A stretch of DNA of 64,000 bases from Chloroflexota bacterium (GCA_002718415.1 PBEM01000009.1:102634-166633), one strand, 5' to 3'; counted from the stretch's first letter, positions 1-9,976 are shown. Numbers and translations are program-made. Notes: generated from the sequence alone by a model not told the origin.

Positions 1-2
1 AT

Positions 3-110
3 GGGATTTTATTTGGTCCAGCTATGGGGTATATTGCTGCTGAAATGGTTTTATCAAAAAAAAATTCAGTTGATACTGCTTTTTTAAATTTAAAAAGGTT
101 TAATAATTGA
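3..110 (+). CDS. C-terminal end of an FAD-dependent oxidoreductase (DAO family), cut by the window edge
   Basis: The third frame is open from the window edge to a TGA and encodes the last 35 residues. They contain GILFGPAMGYIAAEMV followed by a short tail ending LKRFNN. This resembles the final FAD-contacting segment of D-amino-acid oxidase / glycine or sarcosine oxidase family proteins, where a Gly-rich GPA.G..AAE helix is followed by a short F..RF tail. The substrate cannot be told from so little sequence. The gene runs in the same direction as the pyrimidine operon but is separated from it by about 160 bases holding a regulatory leader. Confidence 0.5.
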   Translation, partial: GILFGPAMGYIAAEMVLSKKNSVDTAFLNLKRFNN

Positions 111-155
111 CTTTTTTTTCAAATAACTTATAGAATTGTAATTGAAAAATTTAAT

Positions 156-190
156 AACCTTTAAGTTTTATCCAGAGAGGTAACAAGGTA
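156..190 (+). promoter_or_regulatory. PyrR-binding RNA loop in the pyr operon leader
   Basis: The leader contains TCCAGAGAGG, which matches the conserved core of PyrR-binding loops. It lies inside a stem formed by ACCTT (157-161) and AAGGT (185-189), with a further short pairing around the core. PyrR bound to UMP stabilises such loops and so favours the downstream terminator. The next gene is pyrR itself, which supports the call. Confidence 0.72.
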
Positions 191-217
191 AATAAAAATG
201 CAATTTCTTTCAAATAT

Positions 218-241
218 CCTCGCGTATATGCGGGGTTTTTT
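218..241 (+). terminator. Attenuator terminator before pyrR
   Basis: CCTCGC pairs with GCGGGG across a six-base loop (GTATAT) and is followed by six T residues, a classical intrinsic terminator. It stands 31 bases before the pyrR start and 28 bases after the PyrR-binding loop, the arrangement expected for transcription attenuation by PyrR. Confidence 0.75.
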
Positions 242-272
242 ATTTAATAGTAATTATTAGAGTAGTAATATT

Positions 273-815
273 TTGAGTCAAATTTTAATGGATCAAACTA
301 ATATCTCTCGTTCAATAAAAAGAATATCTTTTGAAATAATTGAAAATAATCAATTAGAGAATTTAGTTTTAGTTGGAATTCATACTAGAGGTGTTAATTT
401 AGCTCAACGTATAAGAGATAATATTCGTTTAAATTCAGGACATGAATTTACAGTAAATAAATTGAATCCAATACGTTTTAGAGATGATTCAAAAATTTTA
501 GATCCTAATACTCTTAATACAACTTCTCTAAATAATGATATAAATAATAAAACAGTCATTCTTATAGATGATGTTTTATATACTGGAAGGACTGTTCGAG
601 CGTCTATACAGGCTTTATCAGAATATGGAAGAGCAAAAAACATTAAGATAGCAGTATTAGTTGATAGAGGTCACAGAGAAATACCTATTAAGCCAGATTA
701 TGTAGGGAAAAATATACCTACTTCTGCAGAAGAAAAGATTAGTGTTAAATTTATTGAAGTTGATGGGATTGATAGAGTTGATTTATTCTTACCTGAAGGA
801 GAATTATCAAAATAA
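273..815 (+). CDS. pyrR: PyrR, bifunctional pyr operon attenuator / uracil phosphoribosyltransferase
   Basis: The 180-residue product has the PyrR layout: an N-terminal segment ISRSIKRISFEIIE, the GIHTRGV substrate loop, and the PRPP-binding motif VILIDDVLYTGRT at about residues 95-107. PyrR senses UMP/UTP and PRPP and controls the downstream genes by binding nascent RNA; it also has weak uracil phosphoribosyltransferase activity. The start used is TTG. An in-frame ATG at 288 would remove five residues, leaving all motifs intact. The stop codon shares one base with the pyrB start. The leader directly upstream holds a PyrR loop and a terminator, so the operon is probably autoregulated. Confidence 0.93.
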   Translation: MSQILMDQTNISRSIKRISFEIIENNQLENLVLVGIHTRGVNLAQRIRDNIRLNSGHEFTVNKLNPIRFRDDSKILDPNTLNTTSLNNDINNKTVILIDDVLYTGRTVRASIQALSEYGRAKNIKIAVLVDRGHREIPIKPDYVGKNIPTSAEEKISVKFIEVDGIDRVDLFLPEGELSK

Positions 816-1777
816 TGAATTTAATAGATGATAAAGAAGAATCTCGAAGAGGACGAAAAGTTAATCATTTACTTGACGTTGATTCTCTTTCATTAAATTC
901 CGTTAATACTATTATAAATTCATCTAAAAAAGCTAAAAGTATTTTACTTTCAAAAAATAAGACTCTTTCACTTAAGGGCAAAACTATTGTAAGTATTTTT
1001 TTCGAAAACAGCACTAGAACTAGAGTTTCTTTTGAACAAGCTGGAAAAATTCTGGGTGCAGATGTAATAAATGTTAATGTTCCCTCCAGTAGTATTTCAA
1101 AGGGGGAATCAATTTTAAATACGGTGAAGACTATACAGTCAATTGGTATGGATAGTCTTATAGTTAGGCATAATCATTCAGGAGTACCTTATTTTATTGC
1201 TAGAAATGTTAATGTTCCAGTTATTAATGCTGGAGATGGAATGCATGCACATCCCACTCAATCTCTTCTAGATATTTTTACTATTAAAACTGAAATAGGT
1301 GACATAAAAAATAAGAAAATATTAATTATTGGAGATGTAAAACATTCTAGGGTAGCTAGATCTAATATTAATTTACTTGTCAGATTAGGAGCAAAAATTA
1401 CTGTAGCGGCTCCTACTACGTTACTTCCAGATTCATGGATAGGAATTAATAAAAAAGATTTCAAAATTATTAGTCACTATAAAAAAATGGAATCAAATTT
1501 ATCTGATACTGATTTAATTATGCTTCTTCGAGTACAAAAGGAAAGACAAGATCAGGGTTCCTTACCTAATTTGGAAGAATATTCAAAATTATGGGGATTG
1601 ACTAAATATCGATATGATACTTTATCTCCCAATACTTTTATTATGCATCCTGGACCTGTTAATGAAGGTGTAGAGGTCGCATCTGAGTTGTTGAACCATA
1701 AAAACTCACTAATAGATAAACAAGTAGAAAATGGCGTAGCGGTAAGAATGGCAGTATTAGAATTTTGTATTTCATAA
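815..1777 (+). CDS. pyrB: Aspartate carbamoyltransferase catalytic subunit
   Basis: PyrB condenses carbamoyl phosphate with aspartate, the committed step of pyrimidine synthesis. The 320-residue product carries the carbamoyl-phosphate motif FFENSTRTR (about residues 62-70), HPTQSLLD in the middle, and the C-terminal MHPGPVNEGVEV. Length is normal for the family (about 300-320). No pyrI regulatory chain is seen nearby, so the enzyme is probably the unregulated or PyrC-associated type. The ATG overlaps the pyrR stop by one base, implying translational coupling. Confidence 0.95.
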   Translation: MNLIDDKEESRRGRKVNHLLDVDSLSLNSVNTIINSSKKAKSILLSKNKTLSLKGKTIVSIFFENSTRTRVSFEQAGKILGADVINVNVPSSSISKGESILNTVKTIQSIGMDSLIVRHNHSGVPYFIARNVNVPVINAGDGMHAHPTQSLLDIFTIKTEIGDIKNKKILIIGDVKHSRVARSNINLLVRLGAKITVAAPTTLLPDSWIGINKKDFKIISHYKKMESNLSDTDLIMLLRVQKERQDQGSLPNLEEYSKLWGLTKYRYDTLSPNTFIMHPGPVNEGVEVASELLNHKNSLIDKQVENGVAVRMAVLEFCIS

Positions 1778-1798
1778 AGATAGTATTTGGAGTATAGT

Positions 1799-3142
1799 TT
1801 GGACAATAAGTATAAAAAATTAATTTTGAAAGGCGGATTTGTTTGTGACCCTTTTCAAAAAATTAATCAGATTTCTGACATTGTAATTATTGATGGGAAA
1901 ATTACTGAAATTAGTAATCTTTTCAAAGATGACACTAAAATAAGTAATGACTTTAAGATAATTGATGTTAAAGGTATGATTGTTATGCCTGGATTAGTAG
2001 ATTTGCATACGCATTTAAGAGATCCAGGATACGAATGGAAAGAAGATATTTATTCTGGATCTTTAGCTGCAGCTAAAGGTGGGTTTACAACAATTTGTGC
2101 CATGCCTAATACAAGTCCAGTCCCTGATTCAGCACCTGTGGTGAGAGACTTTTTTAATAAATCAAAAAATTCAATTATTAGAACTTTACCTTTCGGTTCT
2201 ATAACTAAAGGTAGATTAGGTAAAAGTTTATCTCCTATGTATGAATTACAGGAAGCTGGAGTAGTAGGGTTTTCCGATGATGGAGATACTTTAATGGATT
2301 CCAATATTATGCGACAAGCTCTTTTATATTCCATAGACACCGGACTACCTATTATAAATCATGCTGAAGATATAGTAATTAAAAATAATGGAGTTATGAA
2401 TAGTGGGTTAGTTGCAGATAGATTAGGTTTAAAGGGGACTTTACCATCATCTGAATATTTGATGGTAAAAAGGGATATAGATTTAGCTTTTGAAACTGGA
2501 GGTATAATACATATACCACATATTTCTACTGAACAAACAGTATCGTATATTTTTCAAGCTAAAGATGCAGGACTAAAATTTTCTTCAGAAGTTACTCCTC
2601 ACCACTTAACAATGACAGAAGAATGGGTATATGGAGAAAGTGGCATTGATCCTGAATTTCTTTCAGAAAAATCTTATGATACTAATGCAAAAGTTAATCC
2701 TCCTCTTAGAAGTCATAATGATGTGAGCGCTTTAATTCAAGGAATTAATGAAGGAATTATTGATACAATTGCTACCGATCATGCTCCACACTCGCTAAGT
2801 GATAAAGAGTGTAGTTTTGATGAAGCTGCTCCTGGTATTAATAATATTGAAACTGCTTTTTCCCAACTATACGAATTAGTTAAAGATAAAAAGATATCTC
2901 TGGAAAAGCTTGTTTCTGCATTATCAGTTAATCCATCAAGAATTTTAAATAAAGAGCCATTTGGATCATTACATTTAAATAAACCAGCTGAATTAACGAT
3001 TTTTGATCCAAATACTTCGTGGGTAGTAAATGAAAAAAATTTATTATCGAAAAGTTCTAACACTCCTCTAAAGGGAAAGTTATTAAATGGAAAGATTGTA
3101 TTAACTATTTTTAAAGGAAGGATTGTGTATGATGAACTCTGA
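1799..3142 (+). CDS. pyrC: Dihydroorotase
   Basis: PyrC cyclises carbamoyl aspartate to dihydroorotate. The protein shows the amidohydrolase metal motif DLHTHLRDPG, then GGFTTICAMPNT, a middle NHAED, TPHHL and the C-terminal DHAPH motif, in the order of class I (about 430-residue) dihydroorotases. The frame opens at TTG 1787, but GGAG at 1789-1792 sits six bases before a second TTG at 1799, giving a protein that begins MDNKYKKL; I take that one. The 3' end overlaps carA by 14 bases. Confidence 0.92.
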   Translation: MDNKYKKLILKGGFVCDPFQKINQISDIVIIDGKITEISNLFKDDTKISNDFKIIDVKGMIVMPGLVDLHTHLRDPGYEWKEDIYSGSLAAAKGGFTTICAMPNTSPVPDSAPVVRDFFNKSKNSIIRTLPFGSITKGRLGKSLSPMYELQEAGVVGFSDDGDTLMDSNIMRQALLYSIDTGLPIINHAEDIVIKNNGVMNSGLVADRLGLKGTLPSSEYLMVKRDIDLAFETGGIIHIPHISTEQTVSYIFQAKDAGLKFSSEVTPHHLTMTEEWVYGESGIDPEFLSEKSYDTNAKVNPPLRSHNDVSALIQGINEGIIDTIATDHAPHSLSDKECSFDEAAPGINNIETAFSQLYELVKDKKISLEKLVSALSVNPSRILNKEPFGSLHLNKPAELTIFDPNTSWVVNEKNLLSKSSNTPLKGKLLNGKIVLTIFKGRIVYDEL

Positions 3143-4289
3143 TGCTAGATTAATACTTGAGGATGGTACTGTTTTTAAAGGTAAAGGATTTGGAAGCAAA
3201 GTAGAAGTAATTGGTGAGGTGGTATTTAATACATCAATGACTGGTTATCAAGAAATGTTAACTGATCCTTCATATGCTGGTCAAATCTTAATTCCCACCT
3301 ATCCATTGATAGGTAATTATGGAATAAATAAAATTGACGTAGAATCAAATAAAGTCCAAGTGTCAGGATTTGTAGTAAGGAACCATTGTGAAAATCCATC
3401 TCATCCGTTATCAGAAATGACAATTGATGAGTACTTATTTGATAATAAAACACCAGGAATTTCAGGTATAGATACTAGATCTTTAGCAAAGAAAATTCGT
3501 TCAAGTGGAGTGATGATGGGGTTAATAACTTTTGAAGATGATATTGATTTATCTGTATCAAAATTGAAATCGTCAAAAAAATATGGGGAAACTGATTCGA
3601 TTTCAAATATCACAACAGATGGTATGTACAAATGGGAAAATGATGATTTTGAGAAATCTAAATCTTTTTTTGATATGGACAGACGTTCTAAAAAAAATAA
3701 TGCATATAATAAAACACCAAATATTTTGATAATTGACTTTGGAATAAAATATAATATACCTCGTTCAATTAGAGCAAGAGGTTGTGACGTAAAAATTGTA
3801 CCCCCCTTTGGATCTTATTCTGAAATATTAGACTTAAATCCAGATGGGATAATACTTTCCCCAGGACCTGGAGATCCTAAACTACTAGATAACATTATAA
3901 AAGAAATACGAAAAATAGTCGGGATTGTTCCTATAATGGGAATTTGTTTAGGTCACCAGATTATTGCAAGATCTATGGGTGCCAGAACTTTTAAATTACA
4001 TTATGGTCATAGAGGAGGAAATCAACCCGTAAAGGATTTATTTTCTGGGAATATTTATGTAACTGCACAGAATCATGGTTATGCAGTAGATAAGAATTAT
4101 ATTCCTAAAGATTTTGAAATTAGTCATATAAATCTTAATGACGATACTGTTGAAGGATTAGTTAATAAAAAATTGAATATTATGACTATCCAATATCACT
4201 CGGAAGCTTCTCCTGGTCCACATGATTCAGAATATTTATTTGATAGATTTTTATCGATGGTTACAAATGAAATGCGAAAGAAATTATAA
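3129..4289 (+). CDS. carA: Carbamoyl-phosphate synthase small (glutaminase) subunit
   Basis: CarA hydrolyses glutamine and channels ammonia to CarB. The N-terminal CarA-specific domain starts ARLILEDGTVFKG, and the class I glutamine amidotransferase domain contains the nucleophile motif MGICLGHQI (Cys) and the His/Glu pair in IQYHSEASPGP. A run of AAGGAAGGA ends six bases before ATG 3129, with a second ATG at 3132. The gene overlaps the end of pyrC and is followed two bases later by carB, so it belongs to the same transcript. Confidence 0.94.
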   Translation: MMNSDARLILEDGTVFKGKGFGSKVEVIGEVVFNTSMTGYQEMLTDPSYAGQILIPTYPLIGNYGINKIDVESNKVQVSGFVVRNHCENPSHPLSEMTIDEYLFDNKTPGISGIDTRSLAKKIRSSGVMMGLITFEDDIDLSVSKLKSSKKYGETDSISNITTDGMYKWENDDFEKSKSFFDMDRRSKKNNAYNKTPNILIIDFGIKYNIPRSIRARGCDVKIVPPFGSYSEILDLNPDGIILSPGPGDPKLLDNIIKEIRKIVGIVPIMGICLGHQIIARSMGARTFKLHYGHRGGNQPVKDLFSGNIYVTAQNHGYAVDKNYIPKDFEISHINLNDDTVEGLVNKKLNIMTIQYHSEASPGPHDSEYLFDRFLSMVTNEMRKKL

Positions 4290-4291
4290 AT

Positions 4292-7200
4292 TTGAATTCG
4301 AATAAAATTAATAATAAAAAGGTATTGGTTATAGGTTCTGGACCGATTGTTATCGGTCAAGCTGCTGAATTTGATTATGCAGGAACTCAGGCTTGTAAAT
4401 CTTTAAAAGAAGAAGGAATTGAAGTAGTTTTAGTTAACTCTAATCCTGCAACTATTATGACCGATCGTGATATTGCTGATCGTATATATATAGAACCTCT
4501 AAATGTGGAGGTTATAGAGAGAATCATTCAAAGAGAAAGACCATATGGATTGATTCCTACTTTAGGAGGTCAAACAGCACTCAATTTGTCTGTGGATTTG
4601 TTTAATTTAGGAATTTTAAAAAAATATTCTGTAAAAGTTTTAGGAACTTCAATATCTTCAATTGAAAGAGCAGAAGATAGAGAAAAGTTTAATTCTTTAC
4701 TAAAAAAAATTAATGAACCAATTTTACCTTCTTACGCTGTAGATAATCTTGATGATGCAATTTCAGCAGCTAATGAAATTGGGTTCCCTTTAGTTATTAG
4801 ACCCGCTTATACACTCGGAGGTACAGGAGGTGGGATAGCATACAATCTTCAGGATTTAAAAAGGATTACAACTTCAGGATTAAATGCTAGTAAAGTTAAT
4901 CAAGTTTTAGTAGAGAAATCATTGTTGGGATGGAAAGAAATAGAATATGAAGTAATGAGAGACTTATCAGGGAATGTGATTACTATATGTAATATGGAAA
5001 ATATAGATCCTATGGGAGTTCATACAGGCGATTCCATTGTAGTTGCTCCAAGCCAGACTTTAAATGATAAAGATTATCAGAGATTAAGAAGTTCAGCATT
5101 AAGGATTATATCTGAATTGGGAATAATTGGTGGTTGTAATGTTCAATATTCATATAGACCTAGTTCCGTAGTTAGTGAAGAATTAGATTCAGATTCAAAT
5201 TATCTTGAAGAAGGTCCAATGTATTATGTTATTGAAGTTAATCCTAGAGTTAGTCGCTCTTCGGCCTTAGCTTCAAAAGCTACTGGATATCCTATAGCAA
5301 GGGTCGCGGCAAAGTTAGCACTAGGTAGAAGATTAGATGAGATTTCAAATTCTGTAACGGGCAAGACAACAGCTGCTTTTGAACCTGCTTTAGATTATTG
5401 TGTGGTTAAAATACCTAGGTGGCCATTTGATAAGTTTCGCGAAGGAGATCGCAATTTAGGGACACAGATGAAAGCTACTGGGGAAGTTATGGCTATAGAT
5501 AGGAATTTTGAATCTGCTTTACAGAAAGCGGTCAGATCATTAGAAAATGGGAGAGGTTCACTTTTATGGGAAGATTCTGAATTAGATGTCAAAGAACTAA
5601 AGCCTAATGATGATAGGCTATGGTCTATTATGAAATTTTTACGTAATGATGGTAATTATATAGATGCTACAAAAAAAACTTTTATAGATCCTTGGTTTAC
5701 TTTTGCATTGCAAAATATAGTAGATATAGAAAAAAAACTAATTAATAATAAATTATCTAATGAAAATTTAAGAGAGGCCAAAGAATTTGGATTTTCAGAT
5801 AATCAAATTGCTACATTGTCAGATCTTTTACCTGATCAAGTAAGAAAATTAAGAAAATCTTATGGAATAGTACCTGTTTATAAGATGGTTGATACTTGTG
5901 CAGGTGAGTTTGAATCAGTTACACCTTATTTTTATTCAACATATGAAATAGAAAATGAAGCCTTTTCCGAAAATACTAAAAAAGCTATTGTACTAGGGAG
6001 TGGACCGATTAGAATTGGACAGGGTATAGAATTCGATTATTGTTCAGTGCATGCTGCCTGGGCATTAAAAAAATTAGGATATTATAGCGTTATGATTAAT
6101 TCAAATCCAGAAACTGTTTCTACGGATTTTGATACTTCTAGACGTCTTTATTTTGAGCCTTTAGATGATGAAAGTGTGATGAATATTTTAGAAAACGAAA
6201 AAATAATTGACAGTTCAGGTTCATCAAATTGTCCAGGGACATTAGTACAATTTGGTGGACAAACTGCTATTAATTTATCACAACATTTAGGTAAGAATAA
6301 TTTTCCAATTTTAGGTTCTAGCCACGAAGTAATTGATTTAGCCTCTGATAGAGGAAAATTTGAAAAGCTGTCTTCTAAAAATGGACTTCCGTTACCCCCA
6401 GGAGGAACTGCAAAAAATCATGAATTAGCTATTGATATTGCTAATAATATTGGTTATCCAGTTCTTGTTAGACCAAGTTATGTTTTGGGTGGAAGAGCAA
6501 TGGAAATTATTCAAAATCAATCAGAAATAGTAAGATATTTTGATAAAATTTCTGATGATATCACAGACCAAAATATTCTTATTGATAAATATCTTACAGG
6601 TATAGAAGTAGAAATTGATGTTGTTTCTGACGGCGAAAATATTCTTATTCCTGGAATTATGCAACATATAGAAAGGGCTGGGGTGCATTCTGGAGATTCT
6701 ATGGCAATATATCCTTCTGTTTCTCTTACTGATAAGGAAATTGAAAAACTAGTCGAATATACGAAAATGATTGCTAAATCTCTAGGGACTATTGGATTAA
6801 TGAATATCCAATTCGTTATTACTGGTTCTGGTAATTATAGATCTTTAAGAAGTTCTGAGATTGAGAAGAATGATTCTGATTCAAAAATTCATATCATTGA
6901 GGTTAATCCTAGATCTTCTAGAACAATACCTTTTATTTCTAAAGTGACTAATATTCCTATGGTTGAAATTGCAACCTCAGTTATGTTAGGTAAAAAACTT
7001 AAAGATTTACCATATGGAATAAATCTTATACCACCAAAAAAAATTTTTGCTGTAAAAGCTCCAGTTTTTTCAATGTCAAAACTAGCTGGCGTAGATACAT
7101 ATTTAGGTCCTGAAATGAAATCTACAGGAGAAGTTATGGGAATCGATAAAACCCCTAACTCAGCTATGGTAAAAGCTTTAATTGCTTCGGGTTTAGTTAT

Positions 7201-7615
7201 TAAATCCGGAGTATCAGTTTTGATAAGTGTTGCAGATATTGATAAAAAGGATTCGATTCCATTAATTAAAGATTTAGATCGACTAGGACATAAAATTTAT
7301 TCTACCTCAGGAACAGCTAAAATAATAAAGGATTTAGGTATAGAAGTTGTCGTAGTAGAAAAAAGATTAAATAATAATAATAATAAAAATGTAGTTGATA
7401 TTATCAGGGATGGAACTGTTGAAATGGTGGTGAATACTGTTACTGGAGATAGATCAGTTATCCAAGATGGATATTATATTAGGCGATCCGCTTCAGAAAT
7501 GAATATTCCTTGTTTTACATCTATTGATACAGCAAGATGTGCTGTAGAGTCAGAAAATTCAGATGTTTCAAATTCTTATAATGTATTGACTATGAATGAG
7601 TATGTACTAGATTAA
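4292..7615 (+). CDS. carB: Carbamoyl-phosphate synthase large subunit
   Basis: CarB makes carbamoyl phosphate from bicarbonate, ammonia and two ATP for pyrimidines and arginine. The 1107-residue product contains two homologous ATP-grasp halves. The first begins VLVIGSGPIVIGQAAEFDYAG and the second AIVLGSGPIRIGQGIEFDY; the C-terminal third is the MGS-like allosteric domain (about residue 960 on). It is slightly longer than the usual 1060-1080 residues because of low-complexity insertions such as the Asn run near residue 1030. The start is TTG, two bases after carA. The stop overlaps the convergent methyltransferase gene by four bases. Confidence 0.95.
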   Translation: MNSNKINNKKVLVIGSGPIVIGQAAEFDYAGTQACKSLKEEGIEVVLVNSNPATIMTDRDIADRIYIEPLNVEVIERIIQRERPYGLIPTLGGQTALNLSVDLFNLGILKKYSVKVLGTSISSIERAEDREKFNSLLKKINEPILPSYAVDNLDDAISAANEIGFPLVIRPAYTLGGTGGGIAYNLQDLKRITTSGLNASKVNQVLVEKSLLGWKEIEYEVMRDLSGNVITICNMENIDPMGVHTGDSIVVAPSQTLNDKDYQRLRSSALRIISELGIIGGCNVQYSYRPSSVVSEELDSDSNYLEEGPMYYVIEVNPRVSRSSALASKATGYPIARVAAKLALGRRLDEISNSVTGKTTAAFEPALDYCVVKIPRWPFDKFREGDRNLGTQMKATGEVMAIDRNFESALQKAVRSLENGRGSLLWEDSELDVKELKPNDDRLWSIMKFLRNDGNYIDATKKTFIDPWFTFALQNIVDIEKKLINNKLSNENLREAKEFGFSDNQIATLSDLLPDQVRKLRKSYGIVPVYKMVDTCAGEFESVTPYFYSTYEIENEAFSENTKKAIVLGSGPIRIGQGIEFDYCSVHAAWALKKLGYYSVMINSNPETVSTDFDTSRRLYFEPLDDESVMNILENEKIIDSSGSSNCPGTLVQFGGQTAINLSQHLGKNNFPILGSSHEVIDLASDRGKFEKLSSKNGLPLPPGGTAKNHELAIDIANNIGYPVLVRPSYVLGGRAMEIIQNQSEIVRYFDKISDDITDQNILIDKYLTGIEVEIDVVSDGENILIPGIMQHIERAGVHSGDSMAIYPSVSLTDKEIEKLVEYTKMIAKSLGTIGLMNIQFVITGSGNYRSLRSSEIEKNDSDSKIHIIEVNPRSSRTIPFISKVTNIPMVEIATSVMLGKKLKDLPYGINLIPPKKIFAVKAPVFSMSKLAGVDTYLGPEMKSTGEVMGIDKTPNSAMVKALIASGLVIKSGVSVLISVADIDKKDSIPLIKDLDRLGHKIYSTSGTAKIIKDLGIEVVVVEKRLNNNNNKNVVDIIRDGTVEMVVNTVTGDRSVIQDGYYIRRSASEMNIPCFTSIDTARCAVESENSDVSNSYNVLTMNEYVLD

Positions 7616-8442
7616 TTTTTTTTTACGGCCGAAATTGATAACCATAAACGGGGTACAGAGCTGAGTTTCATATCGTCCCAAACATCTTTTAGAGATTTTT
7701 GTAAAACATCACACCCTTTATCTAGGGGTACTCCTGGTAAAATTCCTTCTATCCAATCTGAAAATCCAGAAATATGGTGATATCCATCTTTGGGTACTTC
7801 AATCCTTTGAATATCTTTCACTACTACATTGAAACCAGCGTTCTCTAAAATGGAAATATATTCTTCAGGTGTAAGTTGTTTTCGAGATTCTACTTTAGCA
7901 GATTTATCGGGTGATAGTCCATATTCAGTTTTTAATACCCTAAGGGATCTAATCATCCATTTTCTATAAAATTTGTGTGTCTCTGGAGGATGAGAACCCT
8001 CGAAAAATGATGTATTGAAAACAAAAATACCGTCTGATTTTAGTTGATTTTTGATTTGTTTAATTAAGGACAATTTATCTGGAACATAGTGAATAGAATT
8101 ACAGTAAATTACTGCCTCTACTTTATCTTTTAGAACTTCTTTTAAATTTTGTACTTCAGAATGAATGAATTTGACTGTCGCTTGTTTTTTTTCACCAATT
8201 TCCTCTGAAGCAGTTTTTAATGCATTTGAAGAATGGTCAACAGCATAAACAATACAATCGTTAGCATCTTTTTTAATCTTTTTAAGAATTAATTTAGTAA
8301 TTAATCCTGTTCCACACCCTAGGTCTACTATAGATTTTTGATTTTCTATTTTTGCTAGATCAAGGAGTCTTTTATTAATCTTTTTATAAAAAGGAAGTTT
8401 TGAAAAACTTGAAAAAGAATATTCTTCTGAGTAATTGGACAC
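7612..8442 (-). CDS. Class I SAM-dependent methyltransferase
   Basis: The 276-residue product has a Rossmann-type methyltransferase core. Motif I, IVDLGCGTGLITKLIL, lies at about residues 38-53, an acidic VYAVDHSS follows at the end of strand 2, and VEAVIYCNSIHYV marks motif IV. The C-terminal half contains a lid-like region (LTPEEYISILENAGF) common in ubiquinone/menaquinone-type small-molecule methyltransferases. The substrate is unknown. It stands alone on the minus strand between carB and modA and is convergent with carB. Confidence 0.8.
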   Translation of the reverse strand: MSNYSEEYSFSSFSKLPFYKKINKRLLDLAKIENQKSIVDLGCGTGLITKLILKKIKKDANDCIVYAVDHSSNALKTASEEIGEKKQATVKFIHSEVQNLKEVLKDKVEAVIYCNSIHYVPDKLSLIKQIKNQLKSDGIFVFNTSFFEGSHPPETHKFYRKWMIRSLRVLKTEYGLSPDKSAKVESRKQLTPEEYISILENAGFNVVVKDIQRIEVPKDGYHHISGFSDWIEGILPGVPLDKGCDVLQKSLKDVWDDMKLSSVPRLWLSISAVKKN

Positions 8443-8531
8443 TAAATCTTCTCACTATGTATCATAATTTATAAACAAAAAACTATTTCAAATCAATTAT
8501 TAGTATATCTACATTAAGTTGTAAAGTACAA

Positions 8532-9293
8532 ATGCTTATGAAATCCAAATTAATATATCTTTTATTATTTAGTTTAGTTATATGTAATTCATGTAAAGTT
8601 AATAATAATGATCAACCTATGATCTTCGCTGCTGCATCACTTCATGATGTTTTATTAGATTTATCTTTAGAATATGAAAAAAAATTTCAAAGAAAAATCA
8701 GATTTAATTTTGGAGGTTCTAACAGCTTGGCGACACAAATAAAATCTTATGAGGCTCCTGCTGATGGGGTGATTTTTTCTGGTTTCCAACCATTAAATTT
8801 ATTACTAGAATCAGAACATGTAAGAAAAGAAGATATTTTTATTTTTTGCGAGAATCTACTTGTCTTAGCATGGTTAAACGATAAAAATAAAGTTGAATCA
8901 ATATCTGAATTAGCTTCTAAAAAAGGGAAAATAGCTATTGCAGATAAAAATTTAGCTCCTGCTGGGTTATATTCATATGAAGCACTTAATAATTCAGGAA
9001 TTTTAGATGAAATTTCGAATAGATTGATTTATCTGCCGAATGTTAGAAATGCTTTATATACTCTATCTACCGGGAATGCAAATTATGCCTTGGTGTATTT
9101 ATCTGATTTGAACAGTACAGGAAAAAAATTTGAATATATACTTGTAGATCATGATTATTATTCTCAGATTTTTTATCCAATGTCATCTATTATAGGATCA
9201 GAATTAAATTCAGAAGTAGAATTATTTTTTAAATTTTTGCGTTCAAATTATTCAAAGAATATATTTATAGAGAATGGTTTTATAGTGGATTAG
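8532..9293 (+). CDS. modA: Molybdate/tungstate ABC transporter, substrate-binding protein
   Basis: ModA is the extracytoplasmic binding protein for oxyanion uptake. After an N-terminal hydrophobic export segment (residues 1-21, with Cys residues at 18 and 21 that could be lipidated, although the lipobox is poor), the protein begins MIFAAASLHDVLLDL, the ModA family signature with the Ser that contacts the oxyanion. The second lobe carries GKIAIADKNLAPAGLYS. It heads a tightly packed modA-modB-modC set. A nearby second ATG (8538) is an alternative start. Confidence 0.85.
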   Translation: MLMKSKLIYLLLFSLVICNSCKVNNNDQPMIFAAASLHDVLLDLSLEYEKKFQRKIRFNFGGSNSLATQIKSYEAPADGVIFSGFQPLNLLLESEHVRKEDIFIFCENLLVLAWLNDKNKVESISELASKKGKIAIADKNLAPAGLYSYEALNNSGILDEISNRLIYLPNVRNALYTLSTGNANYALVYLSDLNSTGKKFEYILVDHDYYSQIFYPMSSIIGSELNSEVELFFKFLRSNYSKNIFIENGFIVD

Positions 9294-9298
9294 TTAGA

Positions 9299-9976
9299 AT
9301 GTCAGTTTCAGAGTTAGAAATAATAATTATTTCATTAAGGTCATCGCTTTTAGCTATTTTTTTAATTCTTCCTATAGGAATAATAGTTTCATGGATAATA
9401 ACCAAAACAAATTTTAAGCTAAATTTTCTTTTAGAATTAATTAGTTCTCTACCTTTAGCATTACCTCCTGTAGTAACAGGATACTTTTTACTTTGGATAT
9501 TAGGTTCAAATTCTTTTATTGGAAAGTATATAGAGTCATTATTTAATTACAATTTATCATTTACATGGATAGCTACTGTTTTTGCTGCAGCAATAGTATC
9601 TTTTCCTTTAGTAGTAAGATCTTTCATTGTGGCATTCCAATCTGCTGATCCTGAACTTGAAAAATGTGCACGTGGATTAGGTGCAAATAATTTAAAAATT
9701 TTTATATCCATCACATTACCACTATCATTGAAAGGAATCATGGCAGGTTTGTTATTGGGGTTTGGTCGTGCTTTTTCAGAATTTGGAGCTACTATTGTTG
9801 TAGCAGGGAATATTCCTGGAGAGACCTCCACCATTCCCCTTGCCATATATACTAATATTATTGTAGGAGATCCGGGATCTGCCACAAGACTTATAATTAT
9901 TTCTATTGTTATAGCAATAATTACTTTAGGGATTCATAATAATCTTTCTCGTTTTGGAAGTTATAGGAAGGCTTAA
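9299..9976 (+). CDS. modB: Molybdate/tungstate ABC transporter, permease
   Basis: The 225-residue protein is hydrophobic with about five predicted membrane segments. It carries the cytoplasmic EAA-type loop ELEKCARGLGANNLKIF, which docks onto the ATPase, and the family segment LLLGFGRAFSEFGATIVVAGNIPG near the C-terminus (positions about 160-183), typical of ModB/CysT-type oxyanion permeases. It starts five bases after modA ends and is followed eight bases later by modC. Confidence 0.9.
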   Translation: MSVSELEIIIISLRSSLLAIFLILPIGIIVSWIITKTNFKLNFLLELISSLPLALPPVVTGYFLLWILGSNSFIGKYIESLFNYNLSFTWIATVFAAAIVSFPLVVRSFIVAFQSADPELEKCARGLGANNLKIFISITLPLSLKGIMAGLLLGFGRAFSEFGATIVVAGNIPGETSTIPLAIYTNIIVGDPGSATRLIIISIVIAIITLGIHNNLSRFGSYRKA

